A DNA stretch of 37,219 nt from Verrucomicrobiota bacterium (GTDB lineage Bacteria > Verrucomicrobiota > Verrucomicrobiia > Chthoniobacterales > UBA10450). The position numbers and the translations under genes are program-made. The stretch covers positions 1 to 37,219 of the forward strand of contig CADDYX010000006.1 of the NCBI GenBank assembly GCA_902810735.1. Reading direction: 5' to 3'. Of this stretch, positions 1 through 6,601 are shown one piece after another; within the stretch, counting starts at the first letter, position 1; each line of letters begins with the position of its first letter. A model generated the notes under the pieces. It saw only the letters and a list, made by a program, of their open reading frames with translations, made no database searches and was not told where the DNA came from.

Positions 1-1
1 A

Positions 2-511
2 TTGCGGAACGAGGTGGGCCCCGATCCGATGATCACCTGGCTCGTTTACAAGCAGGGCTACATCGATCGTGCCGCGCAGGAACACCAGAACCTCACCAGC
101 TACATCGAATCCGTGCGCGACAAGTTCAATCTGAACCTGGTCTGGTTCCGCAACGGCGACGACGTCATTAACTACCTGAACTCCGGCCAGCCGCGCGACA
201 GCGTGAAGGTCGCCGATTTCGAATATTTCGGCCACTCAAACAAGGCGTGCTTCATGTTCGATTACAGCAGCAACGTCGATAGCTCTGCAAAATCGTGGCT
301 GCACGAGGATCAGCTGCGCCAGATCCATCGCGGCATCTTTGCGCGCGACGCGATTGCTAAAAGCTGGGGCTGCCACACCGGCGAAAGCATGTCGAAGAAA
401 TGGCGTGCCGCGACAGGCACACACATGATCGGCGCCATTGGCAAAACGCAGTTCATGATGGAGGAACTGCCGATTCTCTGCTCGCCCGGCGGCAAGTGGG
501 TGAGCGACTAA
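2..511 (+). CDS. C-terminal part of a caspase-like-fold hypothetical protein (truncated by window edge)
   Basis: The frame is open from the first bases of the window and ends at TAA 509-511, so only the last ~169 residues are visible and the true start lies upstream. The visible part has two motifs that look like a cysteine-protease dyad of the caspase/CHAT type: a histidine in YFGHSN and, about 50 residues later, a cysteine in SWGCHTGE. No signal peptide or membrane segment is seen in this part. The gene lies outside the left island junction and belongs to the host flank; the displaced tRNA fragment begins about 30 bp after its stop. Protease activity is inferred from the motif pair only, and the residues could also belong to a non-proteolytic relative. 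I do not recognise a named family. Confidence 0.6.
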   Translation: MRNEVGPDPMITWLVYKQGYIDRAAQEHQNLTSYIESVRDKFNLNLVWFRNGDDVINYLNSGQPRDSVKVADFEYFGHSNKACFMFDYSSNVDSSAKSWLHEDQLRQIHRGIFARDAIAKSWGCHTGESMSKKWRAATGTHMIGAIGKTQFMMEELPILCSPGGKWVSD

Positions 512-540
512 ACGTCAGCTTTTTCCAGCGCCGTTGATCT

Positions 541-582
541 GCGCGATACAGGGTTCGAACCTGTGACCCCTACCGTGTCAAG
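541..582 (-). other. Displaced 3' half of tRNA-Val(GAC): left attachment site
   Basis: Read on the minus strand this is a tRNA 3' half: part of the anticodon loop with GAC, anticodon-stem 3' strand GGTAG, variable loop, a perfectly paired T-arm (548-564, ACAGG/CCTGT around TTCGAAC) and acceptor strand ATCGCGC (541-547). Homology to a tRNA stops at 582, inside the anticodon region, with no 5' half. Bases 565-582 are identical to 36999-37016 in the complete tRNA-Val. The acceptor strand pairs over all 7 bp (one G:U) with the 5' strand GCGCGGT of the right-hand tRNA. It therefore looks like the original host 3' half, displaced by an element that supplied its own copy. No CCA is encoded here. Confidence 0.8.
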
Positions 583-663
583 ATGCCCAGCGCCACTCTA
601 AAGAATTTCTTCCCTCGTGGGTGACTCCATATGGCGCCATGCAAACGCATGAAAAACGGCAAA

Positions 664-686
664 GTGTTACAGTAAAGTGTTACAAT
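664..686 (+). repeat. Left copy of 23-bp arm-like direct repeat
   Basis: The site is two direct units of GTGTTACA spaced 13 bp apart, with a conserved TAAA between them and AAT after the second. It lies 81 bp inside the left core. A copy with one difference lies 85 bp inside the right core (36891-36913), and a third with two differences is at 21964-21986. Placement just inside both ends suggests an integrase or excisionase arm-binding site; it precedes the integrase gene by 88 bp. It could instead be an operator for the integrase. Confidence 0.6.
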
Positions 687-774
687 CCTGCAGGGCGGAA
701 CTCTATCGTTTCGCGTGAGTAAGCTGCCACTCGGCGAGCGCTGACGCGAGGCAAAATTACGGCGGCATCGTTCG

Positions 775-1842
775 ATGCTCCGATGGCGGAGCGGCCGACG
801 ACATCCGTCGACTCAGCATCGGCCGGTGCTGAAGGGGAGAATCAGAGGGCTTTACCTCCGTGGCGAAATCTACTGGTTTGCGAAGCAGGCCAACGGGCGA
901 CGCAGCATGGTCTCGCTGGAAACGCGCGACTATGCGGAAGCGGTGCAACGTGCGCGGGAGATTCTCGACAGTCCGCAGCTTCAGCCGGCGCAATCGTTGA
1001 CGGCTGAAGTAGAGCGGTTTCTCAAGCACAAGGTCGGGACGAATCGCTACAGCCCGATGAGCGCAGACAGCAAACGCTCTTGCCTGACAATGTTCGCGGA
1101 TAGCGTGAAGAACATTCCGCCGACGAATGTCACCGGCTCGCACTGCAAGGCGTTCTACGTCGCATCGAAGCAGCGGATCGCGCCGAGCACAGCGGAAAGT
1201 TACATGTTCACGCTGCGCTCGTTCTTCAATTGGTGCGTGCGCGAGAATCTTTGCCGGCGCAATCCGGTGCTCGATGTGCAGCTTGATCGCATCGATCGGA
1301 AAGGGCGAACACGATTCGCAGACTTGGAGCTCGCGCAGCGATTAATCGCGAACGCGCCTACCGACGAGCTGCGCTACATCCTCTTCTGCGGCTTTCATAC
1401 GGGAATGCGAAAGCTGGAGATCGTGGAAGCTGTTCCGGAGTGGTTCAACTTGTCGGCGCGCACGGTCGAGATTCGTCAGACGGCGACTTTCCGACCGAAG
1501 GATCGCGACGCGCGTACAGTTCCATTGACGGACCAATTTGCTGAATTCCTGGAGCGCTGGGGATTGCGATCGCCGTACGTGTTGCACCCAACCGTCGTGC
1601 ACGGGAAGCACCGCTATCGTTTCGATTTCCGCCGCGCGTTCGGCGATTACATGAAGTCTGAAGGTGTGCCGTGGCTTAGCCCGCACGTGATGCGCCATTC
1701 CTTTGCATCCATCTGCGCGAGCAAGGGCATCGACATTTACCGGATCGCGACGTGGCTTGGTGATGATGTGCGCGTTGTGCAGCGGCACTATGCGAAACTG
1801 CGGCCGGATGATCGCGAGATCATGAAGGCCTTTACGGTGTAG
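775..1842 (+). CDS. Tyrosine-type site-specific integrase of the island
   Basis: This 355-residue protein has the layout of a tRNA-targeting tyrosine integrase. It has a short N-terminal arm-binding domain (about 22-65), a core-binding SAM-like domain (about 70-165, with SYMFTLRSFFNWCV) and a C-terminal catalytic domain. Visible catalytic residues are Arg in HTGMRKLE, a Lys in RPKDRDAR, the HxxR box in SPHVMRHSF and the Tyr nucleophile in QRHYAKL. The usual LGH box reads WLGDD, so the third conserved His/Trp is replaced by Asp. The ATG at 775 is taken because residues from about 22 onward are needed for the arm-binding fold; no strong ribosome-binding site is visible. The gene sits 193 bp inside the left attachment core and overlaps the convergent excisionase-like gene by 11 bp. 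It most likely mediates integration at tRNA-Val. Confidence 0.88.
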   Translation: MLRWRSGRRHPSTQHRPVLKGRIRGLYLRGEIYWFAKQANGRRSMVSLETRDYAEAVQRAREILDSPQLQPAQSLTAEVERFLKHKVGTNRYSPMSADSKRSCLTMFADSVKNIPPTNVTGSHCKAFYVASKQRIAPSTAESYMFTLRSFFNWCVRENLCRRNPVLDVQLDRIDRKGRTRFADLELAQRLIANAPTDELRYILFCGFHTGMRKLEIVEAVPEWFNLSARTVEIRQTATFRPKDRDARTVPLTDQFAEFLERWGLRSPYVLHPTVVHGKHRYRFDFRRAFGDYMKSEGVPWLSPHVMRHSFASICASKGIDIYRIATWLGDDVRVVQRHYAKLRPDDREIMKAFTV

Positions 1843-2056
1843 CAGTTCTCGGCTGATTGGCGGAAAGCAGTTCGCCTCCTTTCAGCCGATCAATGCACGT
1901 ATCGAGGTCGCGGATATCAAACCGCGTCAGACGATTCCCACGGATGAAAGGCTTCACCCACTTCGCGCGCTCAAATTGTCGCAGCAGTTCTTTGCTGCCG
2001 ACATAAGCCGCAGCGTCTTCCGGGGACAAACCACGTCGTAACTGCGAGTACTTCAT
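1832..2056 (-). CDS. Small excisionase-like DNA-binding protein (HTH_17/MerR-like)
   Basis: A 74-residue protein starting at ATG 2056. The segment RGLSPEDAAAYVG followed by an RFDIRDLDTCIDRL tail is typical of excisionase/HTH_17 proteins: a winged helix-turn-helix in which LSxxEAAxYVG forms the first helices and the basic/aromatic strand the wing. It is convergent with the integrase, and the two stop codons overlap tail to tail by 11 bp. Longer upstream readings in the same frame are possible to 2578, but they are arginine-rich, low-quality and overlap gene debris, so the short form is preferred. By family and position it likely acts as the recombination directionality factor; this is inference. 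Confidence 0.7.
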   Translation of the reverse strand: MKYSQLRRGLSPEDAAAYVGSKELLRQFERAKWVKPFIRGNRLTRFDIRDLDTCIDRLKGGELLSANQPRTATP

Positions 2057-2239
2057 GCGCGCAGCTTGCGGCGGATTCTGCCGCGCACTGCTCGTGCTTT
2101 GGAGCGAACTGGAGAACCGCACATTCTTGGGCTGCTTGCAGAAGGTGAGGTGCATGCCCCAAGAGCTTTGAAGGAGGGACGCCCTACCCCTTAGCAGAGC
2201 AAAGGAAGTTCCGGCCTGGCGCCAACCTGCGCCCGAACG

Positions 2240-2656
2240 ACGGGCGCAGCCGCGAATACCACCGATCGCACCCAGCGCTTCAACGAGGCTGCACGCGCGT
2301 TCACGCCGCCGCCACCGACGCGTCACGCAAAGCTGATGCCGATGAAAGACGGCATTATCGGCTGCGGCAAAAGAGCGCATCGCTCCGCATGATCCGCGAG
2401 CTGCTCGCGACGGTCGATGTCGTGGACCCGATCGCGCGCTTTCTCGCGGAGGTGAACGGCGAGGCATCAGCGACTCTATCGCACAACGAAGTGAGCGTCG
2501 CCGCGTAGCCGCGCGTCCAACGCCGCCACGACAAAACTCCGGCCGCTGCGACGACGAACCGGGCGTCAGCGCCCGCACAGCCGCCGGGTTACTGACCCGA
2601 CATTCGAACGTCCACGTAGCCGCGGACCACGCGTCGCAGATCGACTCAATCTCTGA
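2240..2656 (+). pseudogene. Decayed small island-associated protein gene (frameshifts and stop)
   Basis: Three fragments line up in order but in shifting frames. The first runs from about 2240 and includes ATG 2336 (MPMKDGII). The second covers ATG 2389 to stop 2506-2508 and contains RMIRELLATVDVVDPIARFL. The third ends at TGA 2654-2656 with ERPRSRGPRVADRLNL. The middle piece resembles the helical DNA-binding-like segment of small proteins often found beside integrases in this kind of genome, a weak recollection rather than a search result. At least two frame changes and one in-frame TAG prevent a full product of roughly 100-130 residues. It follows the excisionase-like gene and is probably a relic of the mobile module. 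Confidence 0.4.
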
Positions 2657-2659
2657 TTA

Positions 2660-2758
2660 ACCAGCCGCGACGGGCTCAAGATGATCTGCCGCAACGTGGA
2701 AATGCAAGCGCGGGTGATCGATGACTTGTTAGACCTGACGCGTGTCGCGCGCGTCAAG
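2660..2758 (+). pseudogene. Fragment of a sensor histidine kinase dimerisation domain
   Basis: This short open stretch reads MICRNVEMQARVIDDLLDLT followed by RVARVK. It is very close to the second helix of the HisKA dimerisation domain in hybrid sensor kinases (typically xIRRNVELEARLIDDLLDLTRIxRGK). The phosphorylated His helix upstream and the ATPase domain downstream are absent; similarity ends at about 2757, where different sequence begins. It is a truncated relic without likely function. A second kinase remnant lies at 22616-23253, but the two do not appear to be parts of one gene. Confidence 0.5.
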
Positions 2759-3076
2759 CGGCAAACGTTGTGCGGCGGCGACATCGTCTTCGGAGCCAGT
2801 AAAGCCGACTTCGAAGTCCTCTTCGCGTGGCATCATCTCAACAAGAAGCTCGTTTATCCCCGCGTCAATCAGCGCGGCGCGAATACGGGCTCGCGCCTAT
2901 TCAATCTCCAATTGCTCGACCGCTGTCGGCTCGAAACCGACGCAGAAAGAGATCACACCGCGGGCAATCTATCTGCCGATGCGGCTGTACGCTAGCGCAC
3001 AGAGCGACGCTTCGCTGAACGCGAATTGGGCGCTAGCGGTGCATCCGCCGCACGTTTGCGGGCGGATTACCGACCA
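2729..3076 (-). pseudogene. Minus-strand reading frame interrupted only by TAG codons
   Basis: From just below TAG 3077-3079 down to TAA 2729-2731 the minus strand has one frame of good composition, interrupted only by TAG at 2969-2971 and 2897-2899. Stretches such as CGGCTASAQFAFSEASLCAL and INELLVEMMPREEDFEVGF look protein-like. The lower end overlaps the kinase fragment on the other strand. I do not recognise the family. It may be a decayed gene or a by-product of GC-rich composition. Together with the two preceding relics it accounts for the lack of an intact gene between 2057 and 3078. Confidence 0.2.
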
Positions 3077-3078
3077 CT

Positions 3079-3627
3079 ATGATGAAGAAGTACCTCACAG
3101 TTGCAGTATGCACTTTGGCAGCCGGCGCGGCGGCGCTCTTCGCGGCCGAGAACCCGATGGTGGGCGGCGCACCGATGTATGCGAACAAGAACATCGTCGA
3201 GAACGCGAGCAAATCGAAGGACCACACCACGCTGTTCGCAGCGGTAAAGGCAGCGGGACTTGTCGATACGCTCTCGAGCAAAGGACCCTTTACGGTATTC
3301 GCACCGACGAACGAGGCGTTCGAGAAACTGCCCGCCGGAACCGTCGACACGCTGCTCAAGCCGGAGAACAAAAAGAAGCTCACCGCCATTCTGACTTACC
3401 ACGTCGTGCCAGGTAAGATCACGGCGGAGCAGCTCGGCAAGAAGATCAAGGCCGGCGGCGGCACTGCCAGTCTGAAGACCGTCAACGGCGAAACGCTGAA
3501 GGCGAAAATGGAGGGCGATAGCGTCGTGCTCACCGATACGAAAGGCGGCACGGCGCGAGTGACGATCGCCGACGTGATGCAGTCAAACGGCGTCATCCAC
3601 GTGATCGACACCGTCTTGATGCCGTAA
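3079..3627 (+). CDS. Secreted fasciclin (FAS1) domain protein
   Basis: A 182-residue protein with a signal peptide (about 1-23, MMKKYLTVAV... ending near FAAEN) followed by one FAS1 domain (about 45-182). Hallmarks are the H1 box GPFTVFAPTNEAFEKLP, the YHVVPGK segment and the H2-like ending NGVIHVIDTVLMP. FAS1 domains act in adhesion or matrix interactions outside the cytoplasm. The start could be either of two adjacent ATGs (3079 or 3082); no clear ribosome-binding site is visible. It is followed by an exported MsrB and an ECF sigma/anti-sigma pair. FAS1 genes are often found near SigK/RskA-type pairs, so it may be a target of that sigma factor (inference). Confidence 0.9.
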   Translation: MMKKYLTVAVCTLAAGAAALFAAENPMVGGAPMYANKNIVENASKSKDHTTLFAAVKAAGLVDTLSSKGPFTVFAPTNEAFEKLPAGTVDTLLKPENKKKLTAILTYHVVPGKITAEQLGKKIKAGGGTASLKTVNGETLKAKMEGDSVVLTDTKGGTARVTIADVMQSNGVIHVIDTVLMP

Positions 3628-3684
3628 CTTCAACGATTCGCCAGCGCGGGCGGTGCGGTCTTGTGCCGCCCGCGCTTCGGCACC

Positions 3685-4161
3685 ATGAACATGAGAATAC
3701 AGACACTGCTCGTTGCCCTCGCGCTCTCGAACGTCGTCGTTTTCTGGAGCTCGGCGGAGGAGCCGTTCGCGAAAGTGGAGAAGACCGAAGCGGAATGGCG
3801 CGCGCAGCTGACGCCGGTGCAATACGCCGTCATGCGTGAGGGCAAAACCGAGCGCGCCGGTTCGTGCCCCTTGTTGAAAGAGCATCGCGCTGGAGTTTTC
3901 CGCTGCGTCGGTTGTGGCGCGGCGATCTTTGCCAGCGACGGCAAATTCGAGTCCGGCACCGGCTGGCCGAGTTTCTGGCAACCGATCGACGAGAAGAGGC
4001 TTCGTACGGCAGAGGACCATAGTTTCGGAATCGATTGTAAGGAAATTCTCTGCGCCCGATGCGGCTCGCATCTCGGCCACGTCTTCGATGACGGGCCGAA
4101 ACCAAGCGGGCTGCGCTACTGCATCAACGGCGTCGCCTTGAAGTTCGAGCCGCGCGATTGA
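3685..4161 (+). CDS. msrB: Exported peptide-methionine (R)-S-oxide reductase MsrB
   Basis: The 158-residue product reduces methionine-R-sulfoxide in proteins. After an N-terminal hydrophobic signal (about 5-24, LLVALALSNVVVFWSSAEE) the SelR domain covers about 35-155. The four zinc cysteines are visible as two CxxC pairs, C74/C77 (FRCVGCGA) and C123/C126 (CARCGSHLGHVF), and the catalytic cysteine is C146 in LRYCING. GTGWPSFW is also conserved. The ATG at 3685 is chosen over TTG 3661 because it places a positively charged residue just before the hydrophobic signal. Export suggests repair of oxidised envelope proteins. The neighbouring sigma/anti-sigma pair and ferritin-like protein fit an oxidative or envelope stress theme. 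Confidence 0.93.
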   Translation: MNMRIQTLLVALALSNVVVFWSSAEEPFAKVEKTEAEWRAQLTPVQYAVMREGKTERAGSCPLLKEHRAGVFRCVGCGAAIFASDGKFESGTGWPSFWQPIDEKRLRTAEDHSFGIDCKEILCARCGSHLGHVFDDGPKPSGLRYCINGVALKFEPRD

Positions 4162-4216
4162 ACGAGACGATACGTTCTTGTCAGAGCGTGACCGCTGCAG
4201 TAGCGGTCGCACAGGA

Positions 4217-4786
4217 ATGGTCGATCCGTCACAGCAAGACATCTATCGAGCGCTGATCGGGCGCGTCGCGACGGGGGACCGCGAGGCGTTCAGTTTGCTT
4301 TATGATCGCGTGAGTCGCCCGTTGTTCTCGCTCGCGTGCGAGATGCTGGGCGACGCGGCCGAAGCGGAAGACGCGATGCAGGAGGTTGCGCTGCAAATCT
4401 GGCGACGCGCTGCAAATTACGATGCGAGTAAGAGCAGCGTGTTCAGTTGGAGCGTGATGATGATGCGCTCCAAAGCGATCGATCGCCTGCGCGCGCGCGG
4501 GCGGCGGGAGCGCGTCGTGAGCGGCTCGGTTGAAGATGTGGAAGCGCAACCCGAGCTTGCGTCCGAGAGCGAAGATGCGTCGGATACCACGGCGCGAAGA
4601 GATGAGGCGACCCGCGTTCGTTCGGCGTTGCAAATGCTGCCGCAGGAACAGCGGCGCGCGATCGAGATGGCATTTTTCACCGAGCTGACCCATGCAGAGA
4701 TCGCCGCGCAGAACGATGAGCCGCTCGGCACGATCAAAGCGCGAATCCGGCGTGGTTTGCTGCGCTTACGCGAGACGTTGAAATGA
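4217..4786 (+). CDS. ECF-family RNA polymerase sigma factor (SigK-like)
   Basis: A 189-residue sigma factor with region 2 (about 20-92: LLYDRVSRPLFSLAC, EDAMQEVALQIWRRA and FSWSVMMMRSKAIDRLRAR) and region 4 (about 128-187: ALQMLPQEQRRAIEMAFF, then LTHAEIAAQNDEPLGTIKAR). A short acidic linker separates them. The ATG at 4217 is preferred; a TTG at 4178 would add 13 unlikely residues. The stop overlaps the start of the anti-sigma gene (ATGA at 4783-4786), so the two are translationally coupled. With the RskA-type partner it resembles SigK/RskA pairs. Likely targets are its own operon and nearby envelope genes (inference). Confidence 0.9.
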   Translation: MVDPSQQDIYRALIGRVATGDREAFSLLYDRVSRPLFSLACEMLGDAAEAEDAMQEVALQIWRRAANYDASKSSVFSWSVMMMRSKAIDRLRARGRRERVVSGSVEDVEAQPELASESEDASDTTARRDEATRVRSALQMLPQEQRRAIEMAFFTELTHAEIAAQNDEPLGTIKARIRRGLLRLRETLK

Positions 4787-5469
4787 TTTCGGAAGCACAA
4801 CAGGAACAAGCGGCACTCTATGCGCTCGACTCGTTAGGCGCGGAAGAGAGAGTGCCGTTCGAGCGCGAGCTTAGCGCGAATGCGGAGTTGCGTGCGCTGG
4901 TCGACGAGTTGCGCGAGACAGCGGCTTCACTCGCGCTCGCGGTCCCGCAACGCCACCCGCCGGCGGCCTTGAAGGCGCGCGTGCTTGAGTCGATCGACCC
5001 TAAAGCGGCCGGGAAGATCGTGCGCTTCCCGAGCTGGATCCCGTGGGCGATTGCGGCTGCTTTGGCGCTCTTCTGCGGATTGCTTGCCTATGATCGCGCG
5101 CAGTTGCAGCAGCGCGTCGCGGCGACGGCCAGCGAGCCAGTCCTGGTGGCGCTTGCGGCCACCAATGATGCGCCGGCAAAAGCTGAGGGTGTCGTCGCAT
5201 GGCAGCCGGCCAAGCAGAGCGGCGTGATCAAAATTCGGAACCTGCCTGCGGCTGCGGCGGGCAAGGATTACCAGCTCTGGGCTGTCGATGCGGAGCACAA
5301 GGACCCGGTGGATGCAGGTGTGGTGCGGGTGGACGCGAACGGCGTCGCGCAAGTCGTGTTCAAGCCCAAGGCGGCGACGCGCAACGTGAAAGCATTTGCG
5401 ATCAGCCTGGAACGCGAAGGCGGCGTCCCGAAAAAGGAAGGTCCTATCCTCCTCGTCGGCTCGGTGTAG
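4783..5469 (+). CDS. Membrane anti-sigma factor, RskA (anti-sigma-K) C-terminal domain type
   Basis: A 228-residue single-pass protein. The N-terminal cytoplasmic part (about 1-80: QEQAALYALDSLGAEER) is a short anti-sigma helix bundle without the zinc HxxxCxxC motif. A transmembrane segment lies at about 86-103 (IPWAIAAALALFCGLLAY). The periplasmic RskA domain (about 120-228) has KDYQLWAVD, and the ending GVPKKEGPILLVGSV matches the family's GxPxxxGPxVL tail. It should sequester the sigma factor encoded just upstream, with which it overlaps by 4 bp, and release it on an extracytoplasmic signal. The following 205 bp (5470-5674) hold no gene; a TTGACA at 5536-5541 has no convincing -10 partner. 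Confidence 0.9.
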   Translation: MISEAQQEQAALYALDSLGAEERVPFERELSANAELRALVDELRETAASLALAVPQRHPPAALKARVLESIDPKAAGKIVRFPSWIPWAIAAALALFCGLLAYDRAQLQQRVAATASEPVLVALAATNDAPAKAEGVVAWQPAKQSGVIKIRNLPAAAAGKDYQLWAVDAEHKDPVDAGVVRVDANGVAQVVFKPKAATRNVKAFAISLEREGGVPKKEGPILLVGSV

Positions 5470-5674
5470 CGGCGCGTTCCTCTACATCAAAGCGTTCGGG
5501 CAGACGACGCAGGCGAGATGCCCGGTCGTCTAGGGTTGACAGCTTTTTCTTCGTCAGCCGACGAAACATTGCATCCGCGCTCGTATGGCCAGCGTAGCCC
5601 GTGTGGGTCGTGGTCGGCCCGGCGTGACGTAAGCACGCGATCTTCAAACGGGAAACAAATGGAAGGAATTAGTC

Positions 5675-6583
5675 ATGGATACAGGAATGATTTCGGAAGC
5701 ATTAACGCAACGACGCGGCACGCGTCGGCAATTGCTCAAAGGACTCGGCTGGGGAGTAGCGGGTGTGGCCGGTATGGGAATGTTGCCGCGCATCGCACAG
5801 GCGGCCGGTGGAGTTGGGCTCGACGTGGCGATCGGCCAGTTCGCACTTAACCTCGAATACCTTGAAGCGCAGTTCTACACCTACGCGGTGACCGGTCAAG
5901 GGATTGAAGCGCAAGGTCTCGCGACGGACGGCTCAGGCACGAAAGGGGGAGTGACGATCAAGTCGAATCCGCAGGTGCCGTTTAGCGATCCGAAAATCCA
6001 GCAGTACGCAGCTGAGATCGGACAGGACGAACGTAACCACGTCGCGTTGTTCCGCGGCTTTCTCACGGCCGCAGGCGTGCAGCCCGTCGCGCAACCGCAG
6101 CTCGATTTGCAGAATAGTTTCAACACACTCGCGCAGGCCGCTGGTATCGGCTCGTCTTTCGATCCGTTTGCGAACGACATCAACTTTCTGCTCGGCGCGT
6201 TTATCTTCGAAGACGTTGGCGTGACCTTGTTTGGGGGCGCGGCCAAATTGCTCACCAATCGCGACCTGCTCGACAGCGCTGCCGGAGTGCTCGCCGTCGA
6301 GGCTTACCACGCGGCGAACATTCGCGCGCACGTCTTCGAAGCCGGCAGCACGGCGCAACAGCTCGCCCAGAAAATCTCGGACGTGCGCAAGGCGCTCTCC
6401 GGGGCGGATGACGATCAGGGCGTGGTTGATTCCAACGGCAAGGCGAACATTCAGCCGACCGATGCGAACGGGCGGGCATTTCGCCGCAGTGCGCGCCAAG
6501 GACTGAATATCGTTTACGGCGCGGTCAACGCAGCGAAGGGCCTCTTTTTCCCTAACGGACTAAACGGCGCGATCACAAAGTAG
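5675..6583 (+). CDS. Tat-exported ferritin-like domain protein
   Basis: A 302-residue protein with a twin-arginine signal: RRQLLKG at 17-23, hydrophobic GWGVAGVAGMGML, cleavage near AQA at 41-43. The mature part is a ferritin-like four-helix protein of the Ferritin_2 type. Glu-rich helices appear at LNLEYLEAQFYTYAV (59-73), EIGQDERNHVALFRGFL and AVEAYHAANIRAHVFE, which supply plausible carboxylate and His metal ligands. A good ribosome-binding site, AAGGA, lies about 8 bases before ATG 5675. The gene is in line with a secreted repeat protein and a tatA gene 1.8 kb downstream, consistent with dedicated Tat export. Its substrate is unknown; iron or another redox metal is likely from the fold. 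Confidence 0.88.
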   Translation: MDTGMISEALTQRRGTRRQLLKGLGWGVAGVAGMGMLPRIAQAAGGVGLDVAIGQFALNLEYLEAQFYTYAVTGQGIEAQGLATDGSGTKGGVTIKSNPQVPFSDPKIQQYAAEIGQDERNHVALFRGFLTAAGVQPVAQPQLDLQNSFNTLAQAAGIGSSFDPFANDINFLLGAFIFEDVGVTLFGGAAKLLTNRDLLDSAAGVLAVEAYHAANIRAHVFEAGSTAQQLAQKISDVRKALSGADDDQGVVDSNGKANIQPTDANGRAFRRSARQGLNIVYGAVNAAKGLFFPNGLNGAITK

Positions 6584-6601
6584 CTCACCATCGTATCTCG
6601 A

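Noticed and set aside
541-615. A second functional tRNA-Val at the left end
   Set aside because: Similarity stops in the anticodon region at 582; there is no D-arm or 5' acceptor strand, so only a 3' half is present.
664-686. The left repeat as a simple sigma-70 promoter for the integrase
   Set aside because: A TACAAT is present, but no -35 box lies at the right distance, and the same motif is found next to the tRNA with no gene after it.
2057-2578. A long (248-residue) version of the excisionase-like protein
   Set aside because: The extra N-terminal part is low-quality arginine-rich sequence overlapping a decayed plus-strand gene; the family domain is fully contained in the last 74 residues.
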